Assembly: GCF_900100075.1 (NCBI RefSeq)
Contig: NZ_FNEG01000005.1
Location: 310,001 to 374,000, forward strand
DNA length: 64,000 nt
Direction: 5' to 3'
Source: Chryseobacterium jejuense
Lineage (GTDB): Bacteria; Bacteroidota; Bacteroidia; Flavobacteriales; Weeksellaceae
The notes below the pieces were generated by a model that saw only the letters and a list, made by a program, of their open reading frames with translations, ran no database searches and had not been told where the DNA came from. The position numbers and the translations under genes are program-made. This document shows positions 55,034-63,369 of this stretch, piece after piece (within the stretch, counting starts at the first letter, position 1; the number at the start of each line of letters is the position of its first letter).

Positions 55034-56566
55034 ATGCTCAATAAAAAAACAACTTTCTTTCTGTTACTGACCAACCTGTGTTTTCTTTGCGTGAAAGCAC
55101 AGGACAGTCTCGGTCTTTTTAAGACAATCAACACCCAATATGATACGGAAAGAAGTTTTAGAAATAATCTTTACAACAATCCGGCTTCAATGTCTGGGTA
55201 CAGCCCTGATTCATTTTCAGAATTCAGTGTTGGATATCATAACCATGATAAAAAAGTTTACCGTCAACAATTGGGAAATGGAGACAAAGGTTTAACTGTT
55301 AAGACCCAATCATTTCAAAAGCTAAAATCCAACCGCTACGTTTGGGGAAGCGCAAGCTATCAGAACCTGAAAACAGGACTTGTAAGATGGAATGAATCAT
55401 TGGATTATGATCGTGTAGCTCCTTATACCACTGTAGACTCCGCAGGGGGGAAGCTAAATATGGAGCGTTATCAGTTTACCGGAGGATATTTACAGAATTG
55501 GAACAAATGGAGTATTGCCGCTCAGATAAGCTATATTGCTCAAATGGGATTTCGTGCTAAGGATCCACGACTGAAAAGTACAACTTCCGATCTCAATATC
55601 AAAGCAGGAGTGAACTACAGAATATTCAGGGAATATGAAGTAGGTGTATTGGGAGAATTCAGTAAATATACTCAAAACAGTTCTCTTACTTTCCAAAGTT
55701 TGTTGGGAAGACCTTTTGTATATCAGATGACCGGCTTTGGATTTTCAAATTATCTTTTTAACGGAAGTGCCAATCCCAATGTTACTTTTGAAGAATTTGC
55801 CTATAAAGGAGGTTTACAGATCATGAACAAACAAGGAAAAGATTTTTACCTTCAGGCTGTTTTAGGAAAATCTAATAATATTAAAAGTTATGTCAATAGC
55901 CCATCTTCCAACTTATTTTATGATCTTTCCGATCTTGAAAATAAAACATTTGAGGTAGAAGGAGCTAAATTTTTCAATAGCAATGAGAAAAACAGGTTCG
56001 GATTTTTAGCCAGCTTCACCTCTTCTGTAAAAACAGGTTATGAAAATGGATACTCACTGAATATGGCAAGTTTACAACAGATCTATAAAAGGAAATCTTA
56101 TCGTAAGGAAGATTACACCACGGCTGTAAAAGGATTTTACCAGTATAATCAGGAAACCTTTTCTATTACGGCAACTCCATTTTTCGCCTACGAAGAAATC
56201 AAAGAAATGAGACTATACCCTTCTGCCGGGCAAAAGTTTACGTATTCTTATTTTGGGATCAATGCAGATTATAAGCAGCAGATCAAAGAAAATCAAACCC
56301 TTACTTTACAACCTTATTTCTCCAAAAGAACGGTAGGAAAAACTGTAAATGCATTAATACCTTCTGGATATTCCACTGTAGATGCCTGGCTTCTTGAAGA
56401 TCATATTTTCCAGACTAGTGATATAACAACTTTCGGAACCTCTGCACGATATGATTTTAAGCTGAAAAAACTTCCTGCTTTCTTTGTAGAAGTACAGTAT
56501 CAATCACAGAAAATTCAGAAAAAAAATAATAATTTTACTGGTGCAAGCATTGGGATAACGTTTTAA
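55034..56566 (+). CDS. DUF6850-family outer-membrane beta-barrel protein
   Basis: 510 residues. Signal peptide (ending CVKAQ). The body is a series of amphipathic strands with alternating aromatics (RYVWGSASYQNLKTGLVRWN, GVNYRIFREYEVGVLGEFSK) and the C-terminal SIGITF ends in phenylalanine, typical of outer-membrane barrels. Early segment NLYNNPASMSGYSPDSFSEF is family-like. No pore or enzyme function known. Third gene of the operon; 2 bp before the peroxidase gene. Confidence 0.8.
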   Translation: MLNKKTTFFLLLTNLCFLCVKAQDSLGLFKTINTQYDTERSFRNNLYNNPASMSGYSPDSFSEFSVGYHNHDKKVYRQQLGNGDKGLTVKTQSFQKLKSNRYVWGSASYQNLKTGLVRWNESLDYDRVAPYTTVDSAGGKLNMERYQFTGGYLQNWNKWSIAAQISYIAQMGFRAKDPRLKSTTSDLNIKAGVNYRIFREYEVGVLGEFSKYTQNSSLTFQSLLGRPFVYQMTGFGFSNYLFNGSANPNVTFEEFAYKGGLQIMNKQGKDFYLQAVLGKSNNIKSYVNSPSSNLFYDLSDLENKTFEVEGAKFFNSNEKNRFGFLASFTSSVKTGYENGYSLNMASLQQIYKRKSYRKEDYTTAVKGFYQYNQETFSITATPFFAYEEIKEMRLYPSAGQKFTYSYFGINADYKQQIKENQTLTLQPYFSKRTVGKTVNALIPSGYSTVDAWLLEDHIFQTSDITTFGTSARYDFKLKKLPAFFVEVQYQSQKIQKKNNNFTGASIGITF

Positions 56567-56568
56567 GA

Positions 56569-57717
56569 ATGAAAAAACTAATATATTGGGGATTAGGAGG
56601 AGTTACTATGGCCTTATTAAGCTTTACACCAAAAGTAAATCAGGATTTACTGGACCTTCAGGATCCCACCATTGAAGATATTGTTAAAAGTTATAAAAAA
56701 GCCATCTCAGAATGGCCTAAACCCAATATTGACTATGGAGTGAAATGGCAGGAGTTCTCCCCTATTAAAACAGATTCTGCCTATTTTACAGAACAGGACA
56801 AGCCTAACGTTATCCTGGGGAAAATGTTATTCTTTGACCCCAAATTATCCCAGTCTAATCAGATCTCATGCAGTTCATGCCATGACCCTGAAATGGGCTG
56901 GTCAGACCGAAGACACGTTGCATTAGGAAATAATCATCTTCAGGGAAACAGAAATACAATATCTCTTTATAATATTGCAGAAAGAAATTTATTCTTCTGG
57001 GACGGAAGGGCAAAAACCCTTGAAGAACAAGCAGCCGGTCCATTGGGAGCCCATCATGAGATGGCAATGGATGTAAAAACATTACCTGCAAAAATCCAGG
57101 CATTGAAGGGATATAAACCTCTTTTCAAAAATGCTTATGGTGATGAGAAAGTTACCTATGACAGAATTGTAAAAGCAATAGCCGATTTTCAAAAAACCAT
57201 TAAAAGCCAACCCAGCCGTTTTGATAAATTTCTGGAGGGGAAATACAATGCTTTATCTGATGAGGAAATCTATGGAATGCATGTTTTCAGAACAAAAGCC
57301 CGCTGCATGAACTGCCATAGCGGGCAATATCTTACAGACGAATCTTTCCATAATATTGGATTAACCTACTATAAAAGAAAATATGAAGATCTGGGGCTAT
57401 ATACCATCACCCAGAAAGCGGAAGATGTAGGAAAATTCAAAACACCACAGCTAAGAGATCTGATGCTTACCCAACCATGGATGCATAATGGATTATTCGG
57501 TGATCTGGAGGGCGTTGTCAATATGTACAACAGCGGAATGCACATGATAGATCCATCTGCTGAAACCAAACTGAAAGATCCATTGTATCCGGTAACAGAT
57601 CCACTATTAAAGCCTTTAAAACTCACCAAAGAAGAGAAACAGGCTTTGATTTCTTTTCTGGAAGCTCTTTCCGGAACAAAATATAAAATGAGAAGACCGG
57701 AATTTCCTGTGGAATAA
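56569..57717 (+). CDS. Di-haem cytochrome c peroxidase (MauG/MbnH-like superfamily)
   Basis: 382 residues. N-terminal signal or anchor (about 1-20) and two c-type haem motifs: CSSCH (101-105) in QISCSSCHDPEMGWSD, and CMNCH (246-250) in KARCMNCHSGQYL. FFWDGRAKTLEEQAAGPL and TPQLRDLMLTQPWMHNG are standard for bacterial CcpA-type peroxidases. Periplasmic. Some relatives (MauG, MbnH) oxidise proteins or natural products rather than remove peroxide, so a role in modifying or reducing the imported ligand is possible. Last gene of the operon. Confidence 0.92.
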   Translation: MKKLIYWGLGGVTMALLSFTPKVNQDLLDLQDPTIEDIVKSYKKAISEWPKPNIDYGVKWQEFSPIKTDSAYFTEQDKPNVILGKMLFFDPKLSQSNQISCSSCHDPEMGWSDRRHVALGNNHLQGNRNTISLYNIAERNLFFWDGRAKTLEEQAAGPLGAHHEMAMDVKTLPAKIQALKGYKPLFKNAYGDEKVTYDRIVKAIADFQKTIKSQPSRFDKFLEGKYNALSDEEIYGMHVFRTKARCMNCHSGQYLTDESFHNIGLTYYKRKYEDLGLYTITQKAEDVGKFKTPQLRDLMLTQPWMHNGLFGDLEGVVNMYNSGMHMIDPSAETKLKDPLYPVTDPLLKPLKLTKEEKQALISFLEALSGTKYKMRRPEFPVE

Positions 57718-57735
57718 ATGGTTTAAACAAATGCA

Positions 57736-57764
57736 AAAGTCTGGGGTTATCCCAGGCTTTTTTT
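57736..57764 (+). terminator. Terminator of the TonB-peroxidase operon
   Basis: AAAGTCTGGG (57736-57745) and CCCAGGCTTT (57751-57760; one G-U pair), loop GTTAT, then TTTT. Confidence 0.85.
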
Positions 57765-58025
57765 ATTAGATTTCAAAATTCTATCATTGCTATTACAATA
57801 GAAAAACATTATGAATTACTTTCTCATAATATCATCGTTTTTGAATTCTCATTACTATAAAATATATTTATTCTAAATAAAAATAATTACATTTTTATAA
57901 GCTTTATTGGTGAATTAACATCAAAATAATGTAACAGTCTTTCTATCCATTATTATGAATTTTGCATGATATTATAGGCAGCAGAAAATCTACTGTCTCC
58001 TAATGATCATAAAAATTCAAACCCA
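57765..58025. promoter_or_regulatory. Intergenic region with a third 13-mer copy (57868-57880)
   Basis: TTATTCTAAATAA at 57868-57880 is identical to the site upstream of the TonB operon. It lies about 146 bp before the secreted protein gene at 58026. No consensus -7 element is evident right after it. Nothing else recognised in this stretch. Confidence 0.55.
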
Positions 58026-59975
58026 ATGAACTACAAATTATTAAAACTATTCTTTTTTGTAATAGTTTTACTACAGGCATCCTTTATGCATGCTCAAGAT
58101 GAAGTCCGTATACAAAAGATTGAAATAAACGGTAACACCTACACCAATTCTTCTACAATCACTCTTAATAAAGGAGAAATAAATACACTTATTAAAGTAA
58201 CGTATAGTATCTCCAAAAATACACCGAGTTATGAACAAACTGGCCTCAACGTCAAATTGTTCGCTAAAATGGCTGCTGGAACACCCTATCAAATCTTTGT
58301 GGACAGTCGACTATTCCCTTTTATTTCCGGAACAGGGGAAACATTCGAATACACTGCAGTTATCCCTAATACTTCAGCACTCATTGAATCTAATAATTCA
58401 GGAAAACTATTCATGGTCTATAGCTATGGATTTACAAATGTTCAATCGAAAGCTTTCCCTATCAATTTTGTACAACCCGCCATTTCAAACAATACAATAT
58501 CTGGTGTAGTGCTCACGGATTATCAAAAACCCGCCCCAACGATTACAGGTAGTGAGCCCAAAATACCATTTGGAGGTTACACGTATTATTGGCAAAGAAA
58601 AAATCCAGGCGGAAATTGGTATAATCTCAATTACGGAACCGTTAACACAAGAGACTATACTCCACCTGCTTCTGAAAACAGATACAATTACAAATTAAGA
58701 CGTGCCGTAGAGCCAACAAAACAAGGGTTGGAAACAAGTTACAGCAATGAGGTAGATGTTAGAATAAACATTAGTGAAAATAATATTGTTCAAAGTGTAA
58801 CCGACAATGGTACCAATATAACAAGAACTCTTGTGGGAAGCACCCCGATAGGTGGCACCAATTCCTACACCTATCAATGGCAGGAAAGTACAGATGGCGT
58901 ATATAACTGGGATGATATATCTGGTGCTCAAAACAGTAACTATCAAATCCCTGAATTATCTTCAGCAAAGTTTTTCAGACGTATTGCAAGATCAAATGCT
59001 GTTCCCCAAAACTACAGCAATGAAATCAAAATTGATGAATTAAAAATACTTGGTAACTTAATTGCAGCAGAAGGATATAATAATTACAATATAGGAAGTG
59101 AAAAAGTTCAGAATGGTAAAGTCCCTAAATTCTCCAGACTGGCTACACAACTTCCTGCAAATTTGAAAAGTGCTACAGGATATCCAATTTCTATTCAATG
59201 GCAGAGTAAAACTGAAGGCGGAAACTGGACAAACATTCCCGGAGCAACAAATGCAATCTATATCATCAATACTCCGCTAACACAAACTATACAATATAAA
59301 AGATACATACAGTCTCAATACCTTCCGGACAGTGAAAGTAATATTATAACATTTGTGGTTTCAGAACAACCACCGATTGAAAATAATACAATATCTTTTG
59401 ATCCATCAAACACAGACCATATCTTAGGTACAATTCCTACAGGAGGCACAGGAGATTATTCTTATATATGGGCCGTAGATCTTCATCCTGATGATTCAAT
59501 AGGAGAGTTTATTTTTTGGGGAGTATCTTCTGCTACAGATACAAAAATGTCAGAATATGAAAACAGCATCCCATTAACAAGCAGCGAATATCACTATACC
59601 AGATATGCAATTTCTGATGGTGTATGGAATAAATCCAATACTTTAATATTCTCTCCCGACGATGGCATTATTCAAGGAAAAAAGACCTCAAAAGCTTTCT
59701 TATCAGATAAAGTTGACAATAAGAAAGCAGTAACTGCAGCAACAAATAATAATGATATTTATTTCAACTTTAAAAATTACAATGGTACAAAAGCCGATAT
59801 CTATCTTGTCAATGTATCGGGTGGGCAGCCTGTAAAAGTAATGCAGACAGATCTTAAAGATCATAATACTACACAGATCTGTACATTTCCAGCACAGTAT
59901 CTCCCTGGAATATATATTTACAAAGTTGTATTTAATGACGGTTCTGTACAGACAGGAAAAGTTATTAAAAAATAA
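58026..59975 (+). CDS. T9SS-secreted protein with repeated Ig-like domains
   Basis: 649 residues. Signal peptide (ending SFMHAQ). Several Ig/PKD-like units with recurring motifs (YTYYWQRKNPGGNWYNL, YTYQWQESTDGVYNWDDISGA, SIQWQSKTEGGNWTNIPGATN, YSYIWAVDLHPDD), similar to repeat proteins with W-Q-x-S cores found in surface adhesins. The C-terminus IYIYKVVFNDGSVQTGKVIKK fits a T9SS type A sorting domain. Function not known. A copy of the 13-mer operator lies upstream, so it may be co-regulated with the TonB operon. Confidence 0.8.
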   Translation: MNYKLLKLFFFVIVLLQASFMHAQDEVRIQKIEINGNTYTNSSTITLNKGEINTLIKVTYSISKNTPSYEQTGLNVKLFAKMAAGTPYQIFVDSRLFPFISGTGETFEYTAVIPNTSALIESNNSGKLFMVYSYGFTNVQSKAFPINFVQPAISNNTISGVVLTDYQKPAPTITGSEPKIPFGGYTYYWQRKNPGGNWYNLNYGTVNTRDYTPPASENRYNYKLRRAVEPTKQGLETSYSNEVDVRINISENNIVQSVTDNGTNITRTLVGSTPIGGTNSYTYQWQESTDGVYNWDDISGAQNSNYQIPELSSAKFFRRIARSNAVPQNYSNEIKIDELKILGNLIAAEGYNNYNIGSEKVQNGKVPKFSRLATQLPANLKSATGYPISIQWQSKTEGGNWTNIPGATNAIYIINTPLTQTIQYKRYIQSQYLPDSESNIITFVVSEQPPIENNTISFDPSNTDHILGTIPTGGTGDYSYIWAVDLHPDDSIGEFIFWGVSSATDTKMSEYENSIPLTSSEYHYTRYAISDGVWNKSNTLIFSPDDGIIQGKKTSKAFLSDKVDNKKAVTAATNNNDIYFNFKNYNGTKADIYLVNVSGGQPVKVMQTDLKDHNTTQICTFPAQYLPGIYIYKVVFNDGSVQTGKVIKK

Positions 59976-59997
59976 ATACAATCTATACAATCATCAT

Positions 59998-60028
59998 AAA
60001 GCAGCTGTCGGAAACAGCTGCTTTTTCA
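59998..60028 (+). terminator. Terminator of the T9SS protein gene
   Basis: AAAGCAGCTGT (59998-60008) and ACAGCTGCTTT (60014-60024), loop CGGAA, then TTCATT. Confidence 0.85.
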
Positions 60029-60099
60029 TTGAAAAACATTCTGTTTTCTAATAAAAAAACGATATTTTAGCGTAACAATATTCATAAAAAACACGTGAT

Positions 60100-60903
60100 A
60101 TGAAAATAGCTATTTTAGGAGCCGGAAATATGGGATTATCATTTTCAAAATCATTTTTGAAATACGAACTGATTAAGCCGGAAAACCTTCACCTGATTAC
60201 CCGAAGCCAGACAAAAATCTCCAAAATAGCGGAAGAATTTCCCAAATCAAAAATTTCCACCTTTGAAGAAGTCACAGAACTGGATGCCGATCTGATTATT
60301 ATTGCCGTAAAACCACAGGATTTCCAAACGGTTGCTCAGAACTTCAAATTTATTTTAAAAGAAAACCAGATGGTTCTCTCCATTATGGCCGGAATAAATA
60401 TTGAGAAAATTCAAAAATCACTGAACCATCCACTGGTTGTAAGAGCAATGCCTAATTCTCCTACCCTTCTGGGAATGGGAATTACCGGCTATACTGCAGC
60501 AGATGGGATTTCTTTCAGCCAGCTTATCAATATTGAAAGACTACTAAATAGTACCGGAAGATCTGTTTACTTGGAAGATGAAAATCTTTTGGATGGCGTT
60601 ACCGCTCTTTCCGGAAGCGGACCTGCTTATTTCTACTATATTATTGATGCTATGATTAAAGCAGGAGTAGAAATGGGAATTGAAGAAAACCTATCCAAAC
60701 TGTTTGTAAAGCAAACTATGCTGGGAGCTTATCATCTCATTAATAATTCTGAAAAGAACCTTGAGGAGCTTATTAAAGACGTTGCTTCCAAAGGCGGAAC
60801 AACAGAAGCAGCTTTGAAAACCTTTGAAGAAAATAGTTTTAAAGAAATTTTAAAAGAGGGAATTTTAAATGCCGAGAAGAGGGCAAAAGAACTTAATAGA
60901 TAA
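60100..60903 (+). CDS. proC: Pyrroline-5-carboxylate reductase
   Basis: 267 residues, usual length. Last step of proline synthesis: reduces pyrroline-5-carboxylate with NAD(P)H. Rossmann start MKIAILGAGNMGLSFSKSFL, AVKPQDF, VVRAMPNSPTLLGMGITGY and the family signature ALSGSGPAYFYYIIDAMIKAG with ASKGGTTEAALKTFEE. Cytosolic. It converges with the VanZ-like gene, the two overlapping by 11 bp at their 3' ends. Confidence 0.96.
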   Translation: MKIAILGAGNMGLSFSKSFLKYELIKPENLHLITRSQTKISKIAEEFPKSKISTFEEVTELDADLIIIAVKPQDFQTVAQNFKFILKENQMVLSIMAGINIEKIQKSLNHPLVVRAMPNSPTLLGMGITGYTAADGISFSQLINIERLLNSTGRSVYLEDENLLDGVTALSGSGPAYFYYIIDAMIKAGVEMGIEENLSKLFVKQTMLGAYHLINNSEKNLEELIKDVASKGGTTEAALKTFEENSFKEILKEGILNAEKRAKELNR

Positions 60904-61306
60904 ATCTTTTTTCAATACATCTGCAACATAACCATCCTAAATACACCCCAACTGTATTCAGGAGGATATCATCTACCTCAAATATTCCCATCCTTGTAAA
61001 ATACTGAAGTCCTTCTACAATGGTAATGGCTGGTATGAAAGTAAATAGTAAAGCTTTCAGATCTGACAGTTTTGGAAAAATCCATCCCAGAAAACCAAAG
61101 GGAACAAACATGATAATATTTCCAACCACAATAGTAACAATATCCTGCCATGACTTCGCACCCTGAATAAATTTAATGGTGGAAAATACCGGTTCTACTG
61201 TAATAAGGTTATCATCATACTGAAATCTGCCCATTCCGAGAAACATCAGGTAAAGCAAAAATAGAGTATAAGGAACAATAACAATTTTATATAATTTCTT
61301 TAACAT
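60893..61306 (-). CDS. VanZ-like membrane protein
   Basis: 137 residues, four predicted membrane helices (about 8-25, 55-75, 80-100, 110-130). FLGMGRFQYDDNL, NIIMFVPFGFLGWIFPKL and EVDDILLNTVGVYLGWL match the VanZ family pattern. VanZ-type proteins in glycopeptide-resistance clusters reduce teicoplanin binding; most chromosomal relatives have no known role. Here it stands alone, overlapping the end of proC by 11 bp. Confidence 0.85.
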   Translation of the reverse strand: MLKKLYKIVIVPYTLFLLYLMFLGMGRFQYDDNLITVEPVFSTIKFIQGAKSWQDIVTIVVGNIIMFVPFGFLGWIFPKLSDLKALLFTFIPAITIVEGLQYFTRMGIFEVDDILLNTVGVYLGWLCCRCIEKRFIY

Positions 61307-61336
61307 CGGATGCTAATATATTCATTTCAAAAACAT

Positions 61337-61344
61337 TAAATTTG
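61337..61344 (+). promoter_or_regulatory. -7 element TAAATTTG before lnt
   Basis: Full match to TAnnTTTG, 17 bp before the ATG at 61362. No TTG at the expected distance. Confidence 0.45.
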
Positions 61345-61361
61345 TATATTAAAATAATTTA

Positions 61362-62996
61362 ATGAAATACGTTCTACTAACACTTATTTCAGCAATGCTG
61401 CTGTCGGTCTCTTGGCCTACTTATGGAGTCCCTTTTTTTATATTTTTCGCCCTCGTTCCTCTTCTGATGATGGAACATGGAATTTCAAAATTTTCTAACT
61501 ATAAAAGAAAAGGCTGGATCATCTTCGGACTATCCTATCTTTGTTTTATCATTTGGAATATTGTCACTACAGGATGGCTGTATGGCTCTAAAAACCCGGA
61601 CGGAAGCCATTCTATGATGGCAGTTGTATTCCCGGTGCTTGTTAATTCCCTTTTATATTCTTTGGTTTTCCAATGCTATCATTGGTATAAAAATGCCCAG
61701 GGAACCTATTGGGGATTAGGATTCTTTATTGCGATCTGGATGAGTTTTGAAAAATTTCACTTAGGATGGGAACTTACCTGGCCATGGCTGAATTTGGGAA
61801 ACGTATTTTCAGATTATCCAAAACTGATTCAGTGGTATGATACCTTAGGTGCAACCGGCGGAAGCTTCTGGATCTTATTAACCAACGTTCTTATTTTCTA
61901 TACGGTAAGAACATGGGAAGCAGGAAGAAAGAAAAAAGACTTGATTAGAAATTCATCTATTATAGCTGCTTTAATTGCTATTCCGATGATTATTTCTATC
62001 ATCAAGTACAACAGTTTTAATGAAAAACCATCCGGACAGGTTAATGTACTGATGCTGCAGCCTGATCTTGATCCTTATGCTGAAAAATATTCTAAAGACA
62101 GCTTAACCATTGAGCAGGATCTTTTGGCTTTGGCTGAAAAAAATTCAACAACAAAAATAGATTACTATATTGCTCCGGAAACGGCTCTACCCGGCAGAGG
62201 TTCCATTTCTGAAACTGGGATTGAGAAGAGCTTACTTTTAAATAATGTAAAGGATTTCTTATCTAAGCACCCAGGATCTGTTTTTGCAACAGGAATCTCT
62301 TCCCATCGTTTATTTTTTGATCCTAAAACCTTACCAAAAGAAGCGTATGAAGTTAATCAAGGAGTTTGGGGAGCAAGTTACAACACCGCTATTCAACTGG
62401 CTCCACAACAAAAAACTCAGATTTATCACAAAGGAAAACTGGTTCCTGGGGTTGAGATCTTCCCTTATATGAACGTTTTAAAACCTATTTTAGGAGATGC
62501 CATGTTGAATTTGGGTGGAACTGTTGCTTCTTTAGGTACAGATAAGGAAAGAATGGCCTTTTCCAATCCTTACAACAAAGGAAAAATGGCCCCGATTATC
62601 TGTTACGAAAGTATTTATGGTGAGTTTGTCACAGATTATGTGAAAAAAGGAGCCAACTTTTTGGGTATTATGACCAATGACTCCTGGTGGGGTGTTACAG
62701 AAGGACACAAACAGCTTTTATCTTACGCAAAATTAAGAGCTATTGAAACCAGAAGAGAAATTGCCCGTGCTGCTAACAGTGGAATTTCAGCACACATTAA
62801 TGCTAAAGGGGAAATTGTTGCGGATACTTTCTATGGAGATCAAACTGCATTATTCTCGAAAATCAACCTTTATGAAGGAATGACATTCTATTCAAGAGCA
62901 GGAGATCTTCTTTCGAGATTTTCAATATTCGCTTTAGGATTTTTATTATTTTATTACCTGATTAAATGGTTTCAGGCGAAAACAAAGAAAGCATAG
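61362..62996 (+). CDS. lnt: Apolipoprotein N-acyltransferase
   Basis: 544 residues. It attaches the third acyl chain to the N-terminal cysteine of lipoproteins in the inner membrane. Six to seven N-terminal helices (with LTWPWLNLGNVFSDYPKLIQWYD), then the nitrilase-like domain with catalytic residues E273 (YYIAPETALPG), K357 (YHKGKLVPGVE) and C414 (PIICYESIYGE), and a C-terminal helix. All three catalytic residues are in place. Single gene with its own promoter. Confidence 0.95.
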   Translation: MKYVLLTLISAMLLSVSWPTYGVPFFIFFALVPLLMMEHGISKFSNYKRKGWIIFGLSYLCFIIWNIVTTGWLYGSKNPDGSHSMMAVVFPVLVNSLLYSLVFQCYHWYKNAQGTYWGLGFFIAIWMSFEKFHLGWELTWPWLNLGNVFSDYPKLIQWYDTLGATGGSFWILLTNVLIFYTVRTWEAGRKKKDLIRNSSIIAALIAIPMIISIIKYNSFNEKPSGQVNVLMLQPDLDPYAEKYSKDSLTIEQDLLALAEKNSTTKIDYYIAPETALPGRGSISETGIEKSLLLNNVKDFLSKHPGSVFATGISSHRLFFDPKTLPKEAYEVNQGVWGASYNTAIQLAPQQKTQIYHKGKLVPGVEIFPYMNVLKPILGDAMLNLGGTVASLGTDKERMAFSNPYNKGKMAPIICYESIYGEFVTDYVKKGANFLGIMTNDSWWGVTEGHKQLLSYAKLRAIETRREIARAANSGISAHINAKGEIVADTFYGDQTALFSKINLYEGMTFYSRAGDLLSRFSIFALGFLLFYYLIKWFQAKTKKA

Positions 62997-63037
62997 TGTT
63001 TAAGCATTAGCCACACTGATCTTATACTCATACAATA

Positions 63038-63290
63038 TAATCTGCGTTATCTGCAAGATCTGAGAGCTATTAAACTCTCGCTGATTGAGCTGATGACGCA
63101 GATTTTTTTTTAACACAAATAACACTAATCTTCACACAAATAACCACAAACATCTGTGTAAATCCGTGAGATCTGTAGGAAATAAAAACTCTTGCTGATT
63201 AAGCTAGTAACAACACTAGTATTCCCCAAATAACCACAAACATCTGCATAATCTGTAAAATCTGCGAGAATATATTCTATAATACTAACA
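63038..63290. repeat. ATCTGCG-family repeats and lnt terminator hairpin
   Basis: AATCTGCGT (63039-63047) pairs with ACGCAGATT (63096-63104), with an inner GAGAG/CTCTC hairpin (63062-63066/63075-63079), followed by a ten-T run: a plausible lnt terminator built from a repeat. Related segments follow at about 63145-63180 and 63235-63272 (ATCTGCATAATCTG, AAATCTGCGAGA). No gene in 62997-63369. Confidence 0.65.
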
Positions 63291-63305
63291 ACAGATTTTC
63301 AGAAC

Positions 63306-63342
63306 AAAAAAAAGAGAAGCCAGCTGGACGTCTGACTTCTCT
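63306..63342 (-). terminator. Terminator of the right-edge T9SS protein gene
   Basis: Plus-strand AGAGAAGCCAG (63313-63323) and CTGACTTCTCT (63332-63342; one G-U in the minus transcript), 8-nt loop, with an A-run at 63306-63313 giving a U-tract on the minus strand. Confidence 0.8.
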
Positions 63343-63369
63343 CAAGATAGAATAAATGATTCAGTGAAG

